This document shows positions 53,732 through 61,151 of a stretch of DNA of 64,000 nucleotides, one piece after another. Each line of letters starts with the position of its first letter. The first letter of the stretch is position 1. A program made the position numbers and the translations under genes. Under the pieces are notes generated by a model that saw only the letters and a list, made by a program, of their open reading frames with translations, was not told where the DNA came from and ran no database searches. This DNA is from Clostridia bacterium (GTDB lineage Bacteria > Bacillota > Clostridia > Christensenellales > Aristaeellaceae): NCBI GenBank assembly GCA_017512985.1, contig JAFWEJ010000008.1, positions 310,001 to 374,000 on the forward strand, written 5' to 3'.

Positions 53732-53813
53732 TGCGGTCGACGGGACTTGAACCCGTACCCGTTGCCGGACACGCCCCTCAAACGTGCGCGTATGCCGATT
53801 CCGCCACGACCGC
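53732..53813 (-). tRNA. tRNA-Leu (anticodon GAG)
   Basis: Class II cloverleaf: acceptor GCGGTCG / CGACCGC, anticodon loop TTGAGGG, short variable stem, T-arm GGGTTCAAGTCCC. 82 nt, CCA not encoded. Reads CUC/CUU. Independent unit with a consensus promoter and its own terminator. Confidence 0.94.
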
Positions 53814-53827
53814 GAACAAACATCGAA

Positions 53828-53856
53828 ATTATAAAGCCGAGTTTTTGCTTTGTCAA
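53828..53856 (-). promoter_or_regulatory. Promoter of tRNA-Leu
   Basis: On the minus strand: TTGACA (53856-53851), 17-bp spacer, TATAAT (53833-53828), an exact consensus 15 nt before the tRNA. Confidence 0.9.
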
Positions 53857-53871
53857 GCTGAATGGAAAAAC

Positions 53872-53900
53872 TTGCGGTGAAATGAGGAAAGAAGTAAGAT
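53872..53900 (+). promoter_or_regulatory. Possible promoter of the L,D-transpeptidase/CapA-like gene
   Basis: TTGCGG (53872-53877), 17-bp spacer, TAAGAT (53895-53900); leader of about 24 nt to the ATG with AAAGGAGCCCGTACAG. A weaker match than its neighbours. Confidence 0.45.
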
Positions 53901-53930
53901 AAGCATAACAAATGAAAGGAGCCCGTACAG

Positions 53931-56381
53931 ATGCGCCCGAATGCAAGGCTGATCCCCGCGATTCTGGTTTTTGTGCTGCTTGCCCTCATCAGTATCGCTT
54001 TTACCGGATCCGGAGAAGAAACTTATGCAGTCAGGCGGATCGGAAACATTCATCCGTACGCGGACAATTCCTTTCAGGTCACCGCGCCGGAAAGCGGCAT
54101 GCTCGAAATCAGGATACATGACAATATTTGCGTTTACCGTGTACTTCGACAGCAGGTGGAAGCGGGGGAAACCGTTATTCACTGGGACGGCTGCGGATAC
54201 AACCGTGAAAAGCTGTATGAAAAAACATATACGGTCACGGCCGAACTGACAGGCGGATCAGGACAGACCTTCACGGTTTCCTACGATTCTCCGGTGGAAT
54301 ATCCCGCGCAATGCCTTCAGTACGCGCTTCCTTCCTCCGAAAACCTGTACCTTGACGACGCCGATTCCTGGTTTCTGGAATTCAGGACCGTAAAAAAAGG
54401 AACCGTCGTGATCACTGTCCGGTCGAACGCCGATCCGGATGATGTATATTCCTATTCGGTCGCTGCGGCGGGCGGAAAAATCAGCAGAAAGAACTTTACT
54501 GAGCTTGCCGGCAAAAAGAAAATTCCGGCGGCGGGCGAATATACGCTGTGCATATCGGAAAGCTCCATACCGGAAGAAGTATATGAATATCCGCTGCATA
54601 TCACGGAATCCGCGCCTGAACGCGAACCGGTCACGGTGACCGGGGAGATTCTTCCCGAGCGGGGTATGTCCGACAGCGAGATCTGGGAACTGATGATGAA
54701 ACCGTCGGTTGTGATCGATATTGATTCTTTCAGGCATCAGGAGGTCCATGCGTCGCCGGATCCCGAAAGCCCTTCGTTGGGTACGCTCCACGGACAGAGC
54801 CAGGGTGTAAAGGTGATCCGGATCGAGAATGAATGGGCGATGATCGGGGCATGGAACCATGAAGAAGCCGCATATGTGGAAGGATGGGTACCGCTTTCAA
54901 AGCTGAAAACCGAAGCGCCCCGGGGTGAGTACGGGCTTCTGATCGACAAGCAGAAACAGACGCTGACCGTATACCGGAACGGGGAAGCGATTGATACGCT
55001 GCTTGTATCCACCGGCAGGGCGGAAAAGGGCAGCCTTTATCAGGAGACGTCGGCAGGATGTTTCCTGACCGGATATCACCGGGTCAATTTCTCGATGAAC
55101 GGAAAAAAATACGATTACGTCATCCAGTACGACGGCGGAAACCTGCTGCACCAGACGCCGTACGACTGGGGCCAGCAAAAGAAGGATTTCACCCTCGGCA
55201 GGGGATATCTCGGAGCGAAGGCTTCCCACGCGTGCATACGCATCCAGCCTGAACCGGGGCAGGGCGGACTGAACGCGTACTGGCTGTTTACGCATATCCC
55301 GTACCATACGCGCGTCATGATCCTGGACGATCCGTGGGAACGGGAATCCGCAGCGGAGAAACTGAAAAGGGGAAAGAACGACGACGTCGACGTTTCTGCG
55401 CTCCGCGGGACCGATTCCTTCGGCAGCGGATCCGGCGGCACCGTGGAGATCACATTCGCAGGTTCCTTTATTCCCGGAGGAGACAGGGCTTTCAACCAGC
55501 GGAAGGAAAGCTTTGCTTCCTTCTGCAGCCAGCAGGGATATGATTCCGTCATCGGAAGCCTGGAGGATATTTTCCGGAGCGACGACCTGACCTGCGTCAG
55601 CCTCGGATGCGTGATCCAGAAGTCTCCGGACGTTATTCCGGAACAGAAAGGGACGTTGTTCGCGCCTGCGGGAGCTGAAAAGATCTTTGATAACGCTTCC
55701 GTCGAACTGGTGCAGATGACGGACGAAAGGCTTGCTCTTTCAGGCGGCGGTTTCGAAGCGGATACAGCCGACCTGATCCGGCCCGGGGCGGAAGTCCTGG
55801 AACGGAACGGAACCGCAGCCGTAAGGCTGAAAGGCCACCTGTTCGGTTTTGCAGGATGCGCCGAAAGCGATTACCTGAAGGAACCGGGGATCATCGATTC
55901 CCTGATCGGAGAGCTTCGGGAAGCCGGATGCGAAAAGATCATCATGCTGTTCAGCTGGTCCGAATCACGGGAGCAGCAGCATACGATTGTGCATGAAGCC
56001 ATGGCGCACAGAAGCATACGCGCCGGTGCGGACCTTGTCGTCGGGAACATCCGCGGCGCGGTACGCGGAATTGACTTCATGGAAGGCGTTCCGGTTGTCT
56101 ACAGCACCGGCGACCTGCTGAACGGAAGCACATCCGCCAGGCCGAAATCCCAGCAGGGCATCCTGGTCCGGGCCGCTTTCTGTTTTAATGAGAAAGAAGA
56201 GCTTTCCGTGACCGTTATCCCGATCCTGCCATACGGAAGCGCTGATTCGAACCGGAACGAATACAGCCCCGCGTCGGAGATGAATCCGGAAGAGCGCAGA
56301 AAGACATTCAGGAACGTCTGGCAGGATTCCTCCGAAGCAGCCCTGAAGAAAATTCAGTTCTATATGGATGATCAGTTGTAG
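53931..56381 (+). CDS. L,D-transpeptidase fused to a CapA-like domain lacking metal-site residues
   Basis: An 816-aa exported protein. Signal anchor RLIPAILVFVLLALISIAF; a FlgD-type Ig-like region about 38-105 (VTAPESGMLEIRIHD...HWDGCG); an SH3-like segment about 275-330 (VIRIENEWAMIG...GWVPLSKLK); a YkuD L,D-transpeptidase domain about 333-460 with ASHACIRI (Cys 435; the usual SHG is SHA) and His 407 upstream. Residues about 503-816 follow the CapA fold (ITFAGSFIPGGD; GADLVVGNIRGAVRGIDFME; VVYSTGDLL), but the four metal motifs of active CapA (GD, NLE, HWG, GHHPH) are GS, SLG, SWS and GNIRG. Likely wall-modifying enzyme plus a ligand-binding pseudoenzyme. Tail overlaps the rRNA methyltransferase gene by 10 nt. 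Confidence 0.8.
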   Translation: MRPNARLIPAILVFVLLALISIAFTGSGEETYAVRRIGNIHPYADNSFQVTAPESGMLEIRIHDNICVYRVLRQQVEAGETVIHWDGCGYNREKLYEKTYTVTAELTGGSGQTFTVSYDSPVEYPAQCLQYALPSSENLYLDDADSWFLEFRTVKKGTVVITVRSNADPDDVYSYSVAAAGGKISRKNFTELAGKKKIPAAGEYTLCISESSIPEEVYEYPLHITESAPEREPVTVTGEILPERGMSDSEIWELMMKPSVVIDIDSFRHQEVHASPDPESPSLGTLHGQSQGVKVIRIENEWAMIGAWNHEEAAYVEGWVPLSKLKTEAPRGEYGLLIDKQKQTLTVYRNGEAIDTLLVSTGRAEKGSLYQETSAGCFLTGYHRVNFSMNGKKYDYVIQYDGGNLLHQTPYDWGQQKKDFTLGRGYLGAKASHACIRIQPEPGQGGLNAYWLFTHIPYHTRVMILDDPWERESAAEKLKRGKNDDVDVSALRGTDSFGSGSGGTVEITFAGSFIPGGDRAFNQRKESFASFCSQQGYDSVIGSLEDIFRSDDLTCVSLGCVIQKSPDVIPEQKGTLFAPAGAEKIFDNASVELVQMTDERLALSGGGFEADTADLIRPGAEVLERNGTAAVRLKGHLFGFAGCAESDYLKEPGIIDSLIGELREAGCEKIIMLFSWSESREQQHTIVHEAMAHRSIRAGADLVVGNIRGAVRGIDFMEGVPVVYSTGDLLNGSTSARPKSQQGILVRAAFCFNEKEELSVTVIPILPYGSADSNRNEYSPASEMNPEERRKTFRNVWQDSSEAALKKIQFYMDDQL

Positions 56382-57493
56382 ATATAATAGACGCATTCCA
56401 GCCGGCCGTTATACAGCCGGCGTTTTTTGTCCGCTTTTTTCCCGAAACTTCTTTCAAAGGCGGGATCCGATGAGATGGCGCAAAGGCGCCATCCGGGATG
56501 GCGGCCTTTCAGAAGGAACAGGTCGTGATAAAGCGCCCGGCACTGCTTCTGGTCGCCGAGGCGTTCCCCGTAAGGAGGATTGCAGATAAAAACCCCGTTT
56601 TCAGCCTCCAGCTTCAGTTCCTGAAGCGGAATGCATTCCAGGCTTACCGTGCCGTCTCCGAGGCCGGCCTGGCGCATATGCCGGCGCGCCAGCTCCAGCG
56701 CTTCCGGATCAATATCTGATCCGCTGATCCCGCTGACCCGGGAAATATCCGCCTGGGAAAGGACGGTCTGACGGATCTGTTCCAGGCTTAACTTCCGGAA
56801 ACAGGAAAAGGATTCCATCGCAAAAGGCCTGTCAGAACCGGGCGCCTTGCCTGCAGCCATCAGGGCAGCTTCGGCAAGGATTGTGCCGGTACCGCAGCAC
56901 GGATCGTGAAGAGGCTGTCCGGGACGCCATCCGCTCAGTTCAACAAGCGCGGCCGCAAGCGTTTCACGGAGGGGCGCTTCGCCGTTCCAGGTTCTGTAAC
57001 CGCGCCGTGAAAGCGCTTTTCCGGAAGTGTTCAGCATGATCATAGCCTCGTCGTTCCGGATTGACAGATGAACAGGAAGGGAAGAGCCGGTTTCCGGGAA
57101 AACCTGCCGCCCCGTTTTCCGCCTGAGTTTTTCGATAATCGATTTCTTTGTGATGGACTGGCAGTCCCGGGGGCTCATCAGAACGCTGCGCGTGCATTTG
57201 CAGGTTACGTCAATTGATTCATCCCCGGAGAAGAAGGAGGGCCAGTCGATTTCCTGAACCAGGGTGAAAAGCTGCTCAAAGGAACGGCAGGGACCCCTGT
57301 AAAGAACGATGAAAAGCCTGTCGGTAAAGTGCATGAGCAGGTTCAGCCGGAAAAGTTCCTGCGCGGACGCGCTGAAACATACGCCTCCGTTTTCAGCTGA
57401 AACATTACCGGCGCCCGTTCTTTTCAATTCTCCCGCGACAAGGCCTTCCATTCCGAAAGCGGAAGCGGCATAGCACTGATAAACGTCATTCAC
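56372..57493 (-). CDS. THUMP-domain class I SAM-dependent rRNA methyltransferase (RlmL/YpsC-like)
   Basis: A 373-aa methyltransferase of the YpsC/RlmL N-terminal type. The start region VYQCYAASAFGMEGLVAGEL and ENGGVCFSASAQELFRLNL form the ferredoxin-like and THUMP part; LHDPCCGTGTILAEAALMAA is SAM motif I; ICNPPYGERLGDQ is the N6/N2 catalytic NPPY motif. These methylate guanosine N2 (m2G) in 23S rRNA; the exact target is not readable. The start is GTG 57493 after GGGAGGGATGCCGCG; a longer in-frame ATG lies within the promoter region. Its promoter is divergent from darA. Confidence 0.9.
   Translation of the reverse strand: MNDVYQCYAASAFGMEGLVAGELKRTGAGNVSAENGGVCFSASAQELFRLNLLMHFTDRLFIVLYRGPCRSFEQLFTLVQEIDWPSFFSGDESIDVTCKCTRSVLMSPRDCQSITKKSIIEKLRRKTGRQVFPETGSSLPVHLSIRNDEAMIMLNTSGKALSRRGYRTWNGEAPLRETLAAALVELSGWRPGQPLHDPCCGTGTILAEAALMAAGKAPGSDRPFAMESFSCFRKLSLEQIRQTVLSQADISRVSGISGSDIDPEALELARRHMRQAGLGDGTVSLECIPLQELKLEAENGVFICNPPYGERLGDQKQCRALYHDLFLLKGRHPGWRLCAISSDPAFERSFGKKADKKRRLYNGRLECVYYIYN
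56401..56428 (+). terminator. Terminator of the L,D-transpeptidase/CapA-like gene
   Basis: GC-only 6-bp stem GCCGGC (56401-56406) / GCCGGC (56416-56421), 9-nt loop, then GTTTTTT. It lies 20 nt past the stop and inside the last codons of the convergent methyltransferase gene. Confidence 0.6.
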
Positions 57494-57513
57494 CGCGGCA
57501 TCCCTCCCGGAAC

Positions 57514-57542
57514 AGTTTACAGGCTTTTGCGGGATGTGTAAA
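57514..57542 (-). promoter_or_regulatory. Promoter of the rRNA methyltransferase
   Basis: On the minus strand: TTTACA (57542-57537), 17-bp spacer, TAAACT (57519-57514), 21 nt before the GTG start. Divergent from the darA promoter. Confidence 0.65.
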
Positions 57543-57576
57543 GAACAGATCCTAGAAGAGGACACATGCCGGAAAC

Positions 57577-57605
57577 TTGCTTTTATTCCTCATTCAGCGT
57601 ATAAT
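57577..57605 (+). promoter_or_regulatory. Promoter of darA-holB-ricT
   Basis: TTGCTT (57577-57582), 17-bp spacer, TATAAT (57600-57605), 34 nt before the darA ATG. Confidence 0.8.
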
Positions 57606-57638
57606 TTTTCAAATAAATCAGGGAGGGGATGAAAGACC

Positions 57639-57974
57639 GTGAAGCTCATCATCGCCGTAGTACAGGACGAGGATTCTTCAAGGCTTCTGTCTGTTCTTAT
57701 GCAGCAGGGTTTCGGCGTTACAAAGCTGGCAACGACAGGCGGATTTCTGAAAGCCGGCAATACGACGCTGCTTCTGGGCGTCGACGACAGCAGGCTGGAT
57801 GAAGCGATCGCCGCGATTGAATCTGTCTGCAAGAGCAGGAAACAGATCTCCACAGCAGCTTCCACGCTGGTCGGCGGAATGACGCAGGGAGAATACACCG
57901 CCTTCCCGATTGAGGTGACGGTCGGCGGCGCCACGCTGTTTGTACTGACCGTGGATCAGTTCCTGAAAGTGTAA
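57639..57974 (+). CDS. darA: Cyclic-di-AMP receptor DarA (YaaQ/PstA)
   Basis: A 111-aa PII-like protein that binds c-di-AMP. MKLIIAVVQDEDSSRLLSVL, QQGFGVTKLATTGGFLKAGN, and VGGATLFVLTVDQF match the family; the loop KLATTGGFLKAGNTT is the nucleotide-binding region. RBS AGGGAGGGGATGAAAGACC. The trio darA-holB-ricT is the standard Firmicutes order (yaaQ-(yaaR)-holB-yaaT); yaaR is missing here. Overlap or contact: holB starts 1 nt after its stop. Downstream targets of DarA are unknown, but potassium homeostasis (Trk) is in the same window. Confidence 0.96.
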   Translation: MKLIIAVVQDEDSSRLLSVLMQQGFGVTKLATTGGFLKAGNTTLLLGVDDSRLDEAIAAIESVCKSRKQISTAASTLVGGMTQGEYTAFPIEVTVGGATLFVLTVDQFLKV

Positions 57975-57975
57975 C

Positions 57976-59004
57976 ATGAAGGATATGATCTGTTTTGAGG
58001 ATTTCCTGCCGCAGGGAGAGGAAGTCACATCACTGCAGAGCAGGATCGCGGAAGGAAAGCTTGTTCATGCCCTGATGATCACCGGTGAACCCGGGACCGG
58101 CAAGCGTACGCTGGCCGCACTGACCGCTTCCGCGCTGATGTGCAGGGCGCAGACAGGAATTCCGTGCGGAGAATGCGCGGGATGCAGGATGGCCGCTTCC
58201 GGCGAGCATCCGGATATTACCGTCATCGAGAAGGGCGTTCCGCTTTCTCCGGAAACCGCAAAAGGGCGTTCCACCATTCCTGTGGATGATATCCGCGAAA
58301 TGATCCGCATCTGCAGCCAGTACCCTTTTGAGGGCGGAAACCGGGCCGTTATCATCCGCGACGCCGAAAACATGACGCCCCAGGCGCAGAACTGCCTGCT
58401 TAAAATCCTGGAGGAACCGCCGCAGAACACATATTTCATCCTTACGACCTCCCATCCGGATCAGATGCTAACCACGGTCAGAAGCAGATGCCGGCAGGTT
58501 AAACTGAGTCCATGGGATGAATCCTTCATTGAAACAGTGCTGATCCGGTCCGGAACTGAAAAGGAAAAAGCAAAGAAAGCCGCTTCCGTTTCAGCGGGTT
58601 CCATCGGAAACGCCATACGGCTTGTTTCGGACGACGGATACTGGCAGCTTCGCGAAGAAGTGATGAACGCTTTTTTCAGGAACAGGAAACGCAGTGAGAT
58701 CCTGGCGGTATCCACTTCCTGGAAAGACAGGAAAACGGACGCCGACACGGTATTCTCGATCCTGGAGGACGATATGCGCCGACTGATGAGGTACCGGATC
58801 GTTCCGGACAGCAAACCGGACATCGGCGAATTTCCCGCAGAATGGCAGCGCTTCGCGGCTGAAGCGGCTCCGGAACGCTTTGCAAACCTGAACGACAGGA
58901 TCCGGGAAGCCAGGAAACAGAACGCGTTCAACGTGAATTTCCAGGCAATTATCGAGCGGCTGCTCTTAACATTTACAGGAGAAAGTGACCTATGGCTAAA
59001 CTGA
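57976..59004 (+). CDS. holB: DNA polymerase III subunit delta'
   Basis: Clamp-loader subunit paralogous to DnaX, 342 aa. It has GEPGTGKRTLAALTASALMC near the N-terminus, a four-Cys zinc module (CRAQTGIPCGECAGC), and RDAENMTPQAQNCLLKILEE in place of the DnaX box, with TTVRSRCRQVKL. The P-loop is present but the family's ATPase is degenerate in many species. Starts 1 nt after darA and overlaps ricT by 13 nt, so the three are coupled. Confidence 0.93.
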   Translation: MKDMICFEDFLPQGEEVTSLQSRIAEGKLVHALMITGEPGTGKRTLAALTASALMCRAQTGIPCGECAGCRMAASGEHPDITVIEKGVPLSPETAKGRSTIPVDDIREMIRICSQYPFEGGNRAVIIRDAENMTPQAQNCLLKILEEPPQNTYFILTTSHPDQMLTTVRSRCRQVKLSPWDESFIETVLIRSGTEKEKAKKAASVSAGSIGNAIRLVSDDGYWQLREEVMNAFFRNRKRSEILAVSTSWKDRKTDADTVFSILEDDMRRLMRYRIVPDSKPDIGEFPAEWQRFAAEAAPERFANLNDRIREARKQNAFNVNFQAIIERLLLTFTGESDLWLN

Positions 59005-60194
59005 TTGGAGTACAGTTCCAGAAAAACGGAAAACTGTATTATTTTGACGCGAACGGATTTGAAGTGAAACCCGGCGATTATGTCATCGTCGATACCGCGC
59101 GCGGGCACGACCTGGGCGAGGTGACAATGGGCCCCCGCGAAGCAGATGAAGAAACATGGCGCAGCCCGCTCAAAAAAACGATACGCATCGCCACGGAGCA
59201 GGATATCCAGCATGGCGTGGAAAACAGGCAGAAGGAAAAGGAAGCCTTCTCGGTATGCCAGAAAAAGATCGCAGAGCACAAGCTCGAGATGAAACTGGTA
59301 TCCGTTGAATACGCTTTTGACAACAGCAAGATCCTGTTCTTCTTCACCGCCAACGGACGCGTTGATTTCCGCGCCCTTGTCAAGGACCTGGCTTCCATCT
59401 TCAAAATGAGGATTGAACTGCGGCAGATCGGCGTACGGGATGAGGCAAAAATGCTGGGCGGGCTCGGACCCTGCGGCAGGCCGATCTGCTGCGGGACATT
59501 CCTGGATCAGTTCCAGCCCGTATCCATCAAGATGGCCAAGGAACAGAACCTTTCCCTTAATCCGACAAAGATCAGCGGCGTATGCGGAAGACTGATGTGC
59601 TGCCTGAAATATGAACAGGAGCACTATGAGATGACGCGGAAGAAGATGCCCAAGATCGGCCGGGAAGTGATCACACCCGACGGGGCAGGCCCCGTTACAG
59701 ACCTCAATATCGTTAAGGAAACGGTGTTTGTACGCCTGACAAACGGCGATACCAGCGAGATAAAGGAATATCCGCTTGAAGCGGTAACACGGCCGCAGGA
59801 ACCCCAGCAGTGGCAGGAGTCCGTAAAGAAACACCCAGTCAGGGAGGAAAAGGATGAACTTCCCGACGAAACCGTGATTATTGAAGAAACGGAATACGCG
59901 ATCCGGGAAGACGCGGCTGAAGAGGCCCCCGCTGCAGACGCGCCTGTGCCTTGCCCCGACAGGGAAAGAAACCGCGCGAAATTCCGAAAAGGCGTCCTGG
60001 GACAGCCGGTAAGGCGTGAGAACCCGAACCGGACGGACATTCCCGCGGCAGGCGCTGCTCCCGAACCGGAGAAAGGGAAGGCCGGGCCGGGGGCCGCGCC
60101 GGCGGCGGAAACCGCGCCTGCGGACACCGGACTGAAAGGCGCCTGGGCGGACGCGCTCGAGAAAGCCATACAGGCGATCAGCCAGGATAAATGA
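58992..60194 (+). CDS. ricT: Ric complex subunit RicT (YaaT), PSP1 domain
   Basis: A 400-aa PSP1-family protein. MAKLIGVQFQKNGKLYYFDA at the start; the PSP1 core includes VEYAFDNSKILFFFTANGRV and GGLGPCGRPICCGTF followed by CGRLMCCLKYEQ, giving six cysteines for iron-sulfur binding. With RicA and RicF it forms a [4Fe-4S] complex that directs RNase Y maturation events and sporulation/competence in Bacillus. From about 275 the protein is a long acidic, Ala/Pro-rich tail not seen in Bacillus YaaT. Overlaps holB by 13 nt. Confidence 0.93.
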   Translation: MAKLIGVQFQKNGKLYYFDANGFEVKPGDYVIVDTARGHDLGEVTMGPREADEETWRSPLKKTIRIATEQDIQHGVENRQKEKEAFSVCQKKIAEHKLEMKLVSVEYAFDNSKILFFFTANGRVDFRALVKDLASIFKMRIELRQIGVRDEAKMLGGLGPCGRPICCGTFLDQFQPVSIKMAKEQNLSLNPTKISGVCGRLMCCLKYEQEHYEMTRKKMPKIGREVITPDGAGPVTDLNIVKETVFVRLTNGDTSEIKEYPLEAVTRPQEPQQWQESVKKHPVREEKDELPDETVIIEETEYAIREDAAEEAPAADAPVPCPDRERNRAKFRKGVLGQPVRRENPNRTDIPAAGAAPEPEKGKAGPGAAPAAETAPADTGLKGAWADALEKAIQAISQDK

Positions 60195-60198
60195 TATA

Positions 60199-60227
60199 TT
60201 GATTTTCCACATATTCAATGCTATAAT
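60199..60227 (+). promoter_or_regulatory. Promoter of the ferredoxin gene
   Basis: TTGATT (60199-60204), 17-bp spacer, TATAAT (60222-60227). An inverted repeat begins 13 nt downstream of the -10, and the ATG lies at 60277. Confidence 0.78.
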
Positions 60228-60239
60228 CCAGTCAGATTC

Positions 60240-60255
60240 TCACGTGAACACGTGA
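60240..60255. promoter_or_regulatory. Operator-like inverted repeat at the ferredoxin promoter
   Basis: TCACGTG-AA-CACGTGA, a perfect 7-2-7 inverted repeat (16 bp) between the -10 box and the RBS, overlapping the expected transcript start region. Position suits a repressor operator. It does not match Rex, Fur or ArgR consensus that I know. Confidence 0.6.
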
Positions 60256-60276
60256 TTATAATGAGGAGGTTTTCCA

Positions 60277-60447
60277 ATGGCTTACAAGATTTCCGACGAA
60301 TGCATCAGCTGCGGTGCCTGTGCCGCTGAATGTCCCGTTTCCGCGATCAGCGAAGGCGACGGCAAGTATGAGATCAATCCCGAAGTCTGCATCGAATGCG
60401 GCGCCTGCGCCGAGACCTGCCCGGTCGGCGCTCCTGCCCAGGCATAA
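60277..60447 (+). CDS. 2[4Fe-4S] clostridial-type ferredoxin
   Basis: A 56-aa low-potential electron carrier. Two cluster motifs: CISCGACAAECPVSAI and CIECGACAETCPVGAP, each C-x2-C-x2-C-x3-C-P. The gene is too short for many gene-callers' cut-offs but has a strong RBS (GAGGAGGTTTTCC), promoter and terminator, and the exact length of clostridial ferredoxins. It is a single-gene unit, so partner reductases or hydrogenases lie elsewhere. Confidence 0.96.
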   Translation: MAYKISDECISCGACAAECPVSAISEGDGKYEINPEVCIECGACAETCPVGAPAQA

Positions 60448-60460
60448 GAGATCAGAATGA

Positions 60461-60493
60461 AAAACAGCCGTCATCCGACGGCTGTTTTTTTCT
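60461..60493 (+). terminator. Terminator of the ferredoxin gene
   Basis: 12-bp stem AAAACAGCCGTC (60461-60472) / GACGGCTGTTTT (60477-60488), 4-nt loop, then TTTTC. Confidence 0.9.
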
Positions 60494-60500
60494 TCCGATG

Positions 60501-60535
60501 CAAAAAGAAAAACCGGAAGCCTGACGCTTCCGGTT
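60501..60535 (-). terminator. Terminator of tRNA-Lys
   Basis: On the minus strand: 10-bp stem (AACCGGAAGC arms at 60535-60526 / 60520-60511) with a 5-nt loop, followed by a T-rich run (TTTCTTTTTG). Confidence 0.85.
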
Positions 60536-60539
60536 GCTG

Positions 60540-60612
60540 TACACCATTAGGGACTCGAACCCTAGACACCCTGATTAAGAGTCAGGTGCTCTACCAACTG
60601 AGCTAATGGTGC
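60540..60612 (-). tRNA. tRNA-Lys (anticodon CTT)
   Basis: Acceptor GCACCAT / ATGGTGT (closing G-U pair), D-arm GCTCAGTTGGTAGAGC, anticodon loop CTCTTAA, T-arm TAGGGTTCGAGTCCCTA. 73 nt, CCA not encoded. Independent unit with promoter and terminator. Confidence 0.93.
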
Positions 60613-60628
60613 TCACGCAGCAAAAGTT

Positions 60629-60656
60629 ATTATACACAATATTGATTCACTGTCAA
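60629..60656 (-). promoter_or_regulatory. Promoter of tRNA-Lys
   Basis: On the minus strand: TTGACA (60656-60651), 16-bp spacer, TATAAT (60634-60629), 17 nt before the tRNA. Confidence 0.88.
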
Positions 60657-60698
60657 GCAATTTTTTCACCGGCAGATATCGTTTCCCGGGAAGGTTTA

Positions 60699-60707
60699 TG
60701 ATATAAT
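60699..60707 (+). promoter_or_regulatory. Extended -10 promoter of mrnC-thyX-rlmB-sigH
   Basis: TGATATAAT: exact TATAAT (60702-60707) with an extended -10 TG one base upstream. No good -35 is present, which an extended -10 can offset. Confidence 0.6.
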
Positions 60708-60737
60708 GCTTTTATCATGCCGATGGGGGATAAATCG

Positions 60738-61151
60738 TTGAGCCTTCGTTTCGAAAGAATGATGGAAGAACACGAAGCTGCGCAGATGAACGCGCTTCAG
60801 CTGGCCTACCTGGGGGACTCCGTATGGGAACTGATCATCCGGTATGACCTGACTGTCCGGAAGCTGAACGTGCACAACATGCATAAAAACTGCGTAAACA
60901 TGGTCAACGCCCGTTCCCAGTCGCAGATTCTTTTCTCCATATATGATATTCTCTACGAAAGGGAACAGGAGATTGTCCGCAGGGGCCGGAACGCCCACGC
61001 AAAGCATCCGGTGCCGAAAAACCAGAACCCGGACGATTATGCCCAGGCCACAGGCTTCGAAGCCCTGTTCGGATATCTGTATGTAACGGGACAGAACGAA
61101 AGAATACAACAGCTGGTCAATCATATGAAAGAGGTGAATCCGGATGCCTGA
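60738..61151 (+). CDS. mrnC: Mini-ribonuclease III
   Basis: RNase III-like nuclease lacking a dsRNA-binding domain, maturing 23S rRNA ends. The 137-aa protein has LQLAYLGDSVWELIIRYDL (the acidic RNase III signature), VNARSQSQILF, and GRNAHAKHPVPKN with ATGFEALFGYLYV. I start at TTG 60738, 6 nt after GGGGGAT, because ATG 60717 and 60723 would leave almost no leader after the promoter. Overlaps thyX by 8 nt; in Bacillus it lies between cysS and rlmB. Confidence 0.9.
   Translation: MSLRFERMMEEHEAAQMNALQLAYLGDSVWELIIRYDLTVRKLNVHNMHKNCVNMVNARSQSQILFSIYDILYEREQEIVRRGRNAHAKHPVPKNQNPDDYAQATGFEALFGYLYVTGQNERIQQLVNHMKEVNPDA

Noticed and set aside
58461-60218. A 585-codon minus-strand frame across holB and ricT
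   Set aside because: Antisense to two conserved genes; translation is Phe/Arg-rich without family motifs.
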